A stretch of 14,610 nucleotides of DNA, taken from assembly GCA_024405235.1 (NCBI GenBank), contig JAKSPA010000016.1:1-14610 (forward strand). The letters run 5' to 3'. Shown here piece by piece: positions 14,311-14,610 of this stretch; position 1 is the stretch's first letter, and each line of letters opens with the position of its first letter. The position numbers and the translations under genes were made by a program. This stretch comes from Lentisphaeria bacterium (GTDB taxonomy: Bacteria; Verrucomicrobiota; Lentisphaeria; Oligosphaerales; Oligosphaeraceae). The notes under the pieces are model-generated. The model was not told the origin of the DNA. It did no database searches and saw only the letters and a program-made list of their open reading frames with translations.

Positions 14311-14610
14311 CTACTTGCCTGAGTTTGTGTTTTCCGGACCATGGTAGAAAGACATGGATGAAGAAGGCGAAGACATTGGAGTGCTCTGGAAAGCGCCTTG
14401 CGACATAGGCCGCGGAGCAGCAGGGGCGCTCTGATAGGCGGGAGCCTGCGGTGCAACGGGAGCGCTCTGATAGGCGGGAGCCTGCGGAGCAACAGCGGGA
14501 GCGCTCTGATAGGCGGGAGCCTGCGGTGCGGTGGGAGCGCTCAGATAGGCGGGAGCCTGCGGTGCGGCGGGAGCGCTCTGATAGGCGGGAGCCTGCGGAG
14601 CAACAGCGGG
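14311..14610 (-). CDS. C-terminal part of Pro/Ala-rich repeat protein upstream of exbD (possible ExbB-like tail)
   Basis: The frame is open from the right edge to a TAG at 14313-14311, so 99 C-terminal residues are visible. They consist of five imperfect copies of a 12-13-residue unit built on APQAPAYQSAP, then a Ser/Met/Pro-rich tail ending HGPENTNSGK. There is no membrane helix or folded domain in the visible part. The exbD ATG follows after 3 bp. Because exbB normally directly precedes exbD, the missing part may be an ExbB/MotA-type channel protein with a disordered tail; a TonB-like or other Pro-rich envelope protein is the alternative. This is a position-based guess. Confidence 0.75.
   Translation of the reverse strand, partial: PAVAPQAPAYQSAPAAPQAPAYLSAPTAPQAPAYQSAPAVAPQAPAYQSAPVAPQAPAYQSAPAAPRPMSQGAFQSTPMSSPSSSMSFYHGPENTNSGK
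14425..14610. repeat. coding tandem repeat, 36-39 bp units, five copies to the edge
   Basis: Units on the minus strand at 14610-14572 (39 bp), 14571-14536, 14535-14500 (36 bp each), 14499-14461 (39 bp) and 14460-14425 (36 bp) are nearly identical. Differences lie mainly at the Ala/Val/Thr junction and a Gln-to-Leu change in copy 2. The array may continue beyond the window. Confidence 0.9.

Noticed and set aside
14304..14492. 62-codon Leu/Arg/Pro-rich minus-strand frame
   Set aside because: Out-of-frame reading of the Pro/Ala repeat gene; the true frame is open to the window edge and ends just before exbD.

Overview
The window is chromosomal DNA of a Gram-negative-type (double-membrane) bacterium. 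It encodes apolipoprotein N-acyltransferase, an ExbD proton-channel subunit and a signal-peptide-bearing beta-barrel protein. A PVC-superphylum host, probably a Lentisphaerota/Victivallales-like or Kiritimatiellota-like lineage, is an inference. It rests on the mix of an AraC regulator, a fused GldF-GldG exporter protein, a McsA/McsB-type protein in a Gram-negative, an ATP-conserving PPi-type pyruvate phosphate dikinase, and short 7-9 bp tandem repeats between genes. No tRNA, rRNA, CRISPR array, insertion sequence or phage gene was seen.

Layout. Bases 1-228 hold the possible N-terminal part of a minus-strand gene running off the left edge. It is divergent from an AraC-family regulator (310-1203, the only clear plus-strand gene). 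A long hairpin at 1213-1250 separates that regulator from a convergent minus-strand operon (6418 to 1255). In transcription order this operon is: a McsA-McsB fusion protein whose kinase half has lost its catalytic and nucleotide-binding residues; an ABC-transporter ATPase coupled by an ATGA overlap; and an 825-residue fusion of a GldF-like ABC-2 permease to a GldG-like auxiliary domain. A perfect 14-bp palindrome sits just upstream of the first gene.

Next on the minus strand is pyruvate, phosphate dikinase (ppdK, 9412-6623), ending in a strong terminator followed by five copies of GAGAATT. Upstream of ppdK is a branched hairpin with a U-tract, and before that a 34-residue, very basic small-protein gene (9678-9574) with its own promoter, Shine-Dalgarno and operator-like palindrome. 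A putative outer-membrane beta-barrel gene (10706-9846) with its own terminator follows.

The right end is a tightly overlapping minus-strand cell-envelope operon: a partial Pro/Ala-rich repeat protein at the edge, exbD, lnt and rodA. Stop/start overlaps of ATGA join exbD-lnt and lnt-rodA, so proton-motive-force coupling, lipoprotein maturation and peptidoglycan elongation genes are co-expressed. RodA carries an in-frame four-copy 9-bp repeat (Val-Asp-Gln), one of several short tandem repeats in the window.

The most unusual element is the McsA-McsB pseudokinase fusion translationally coupled to a GldA/GldFG-type exporter. It looks like a protein-arginine-kinase scaffold kept for a non-catalytic role.
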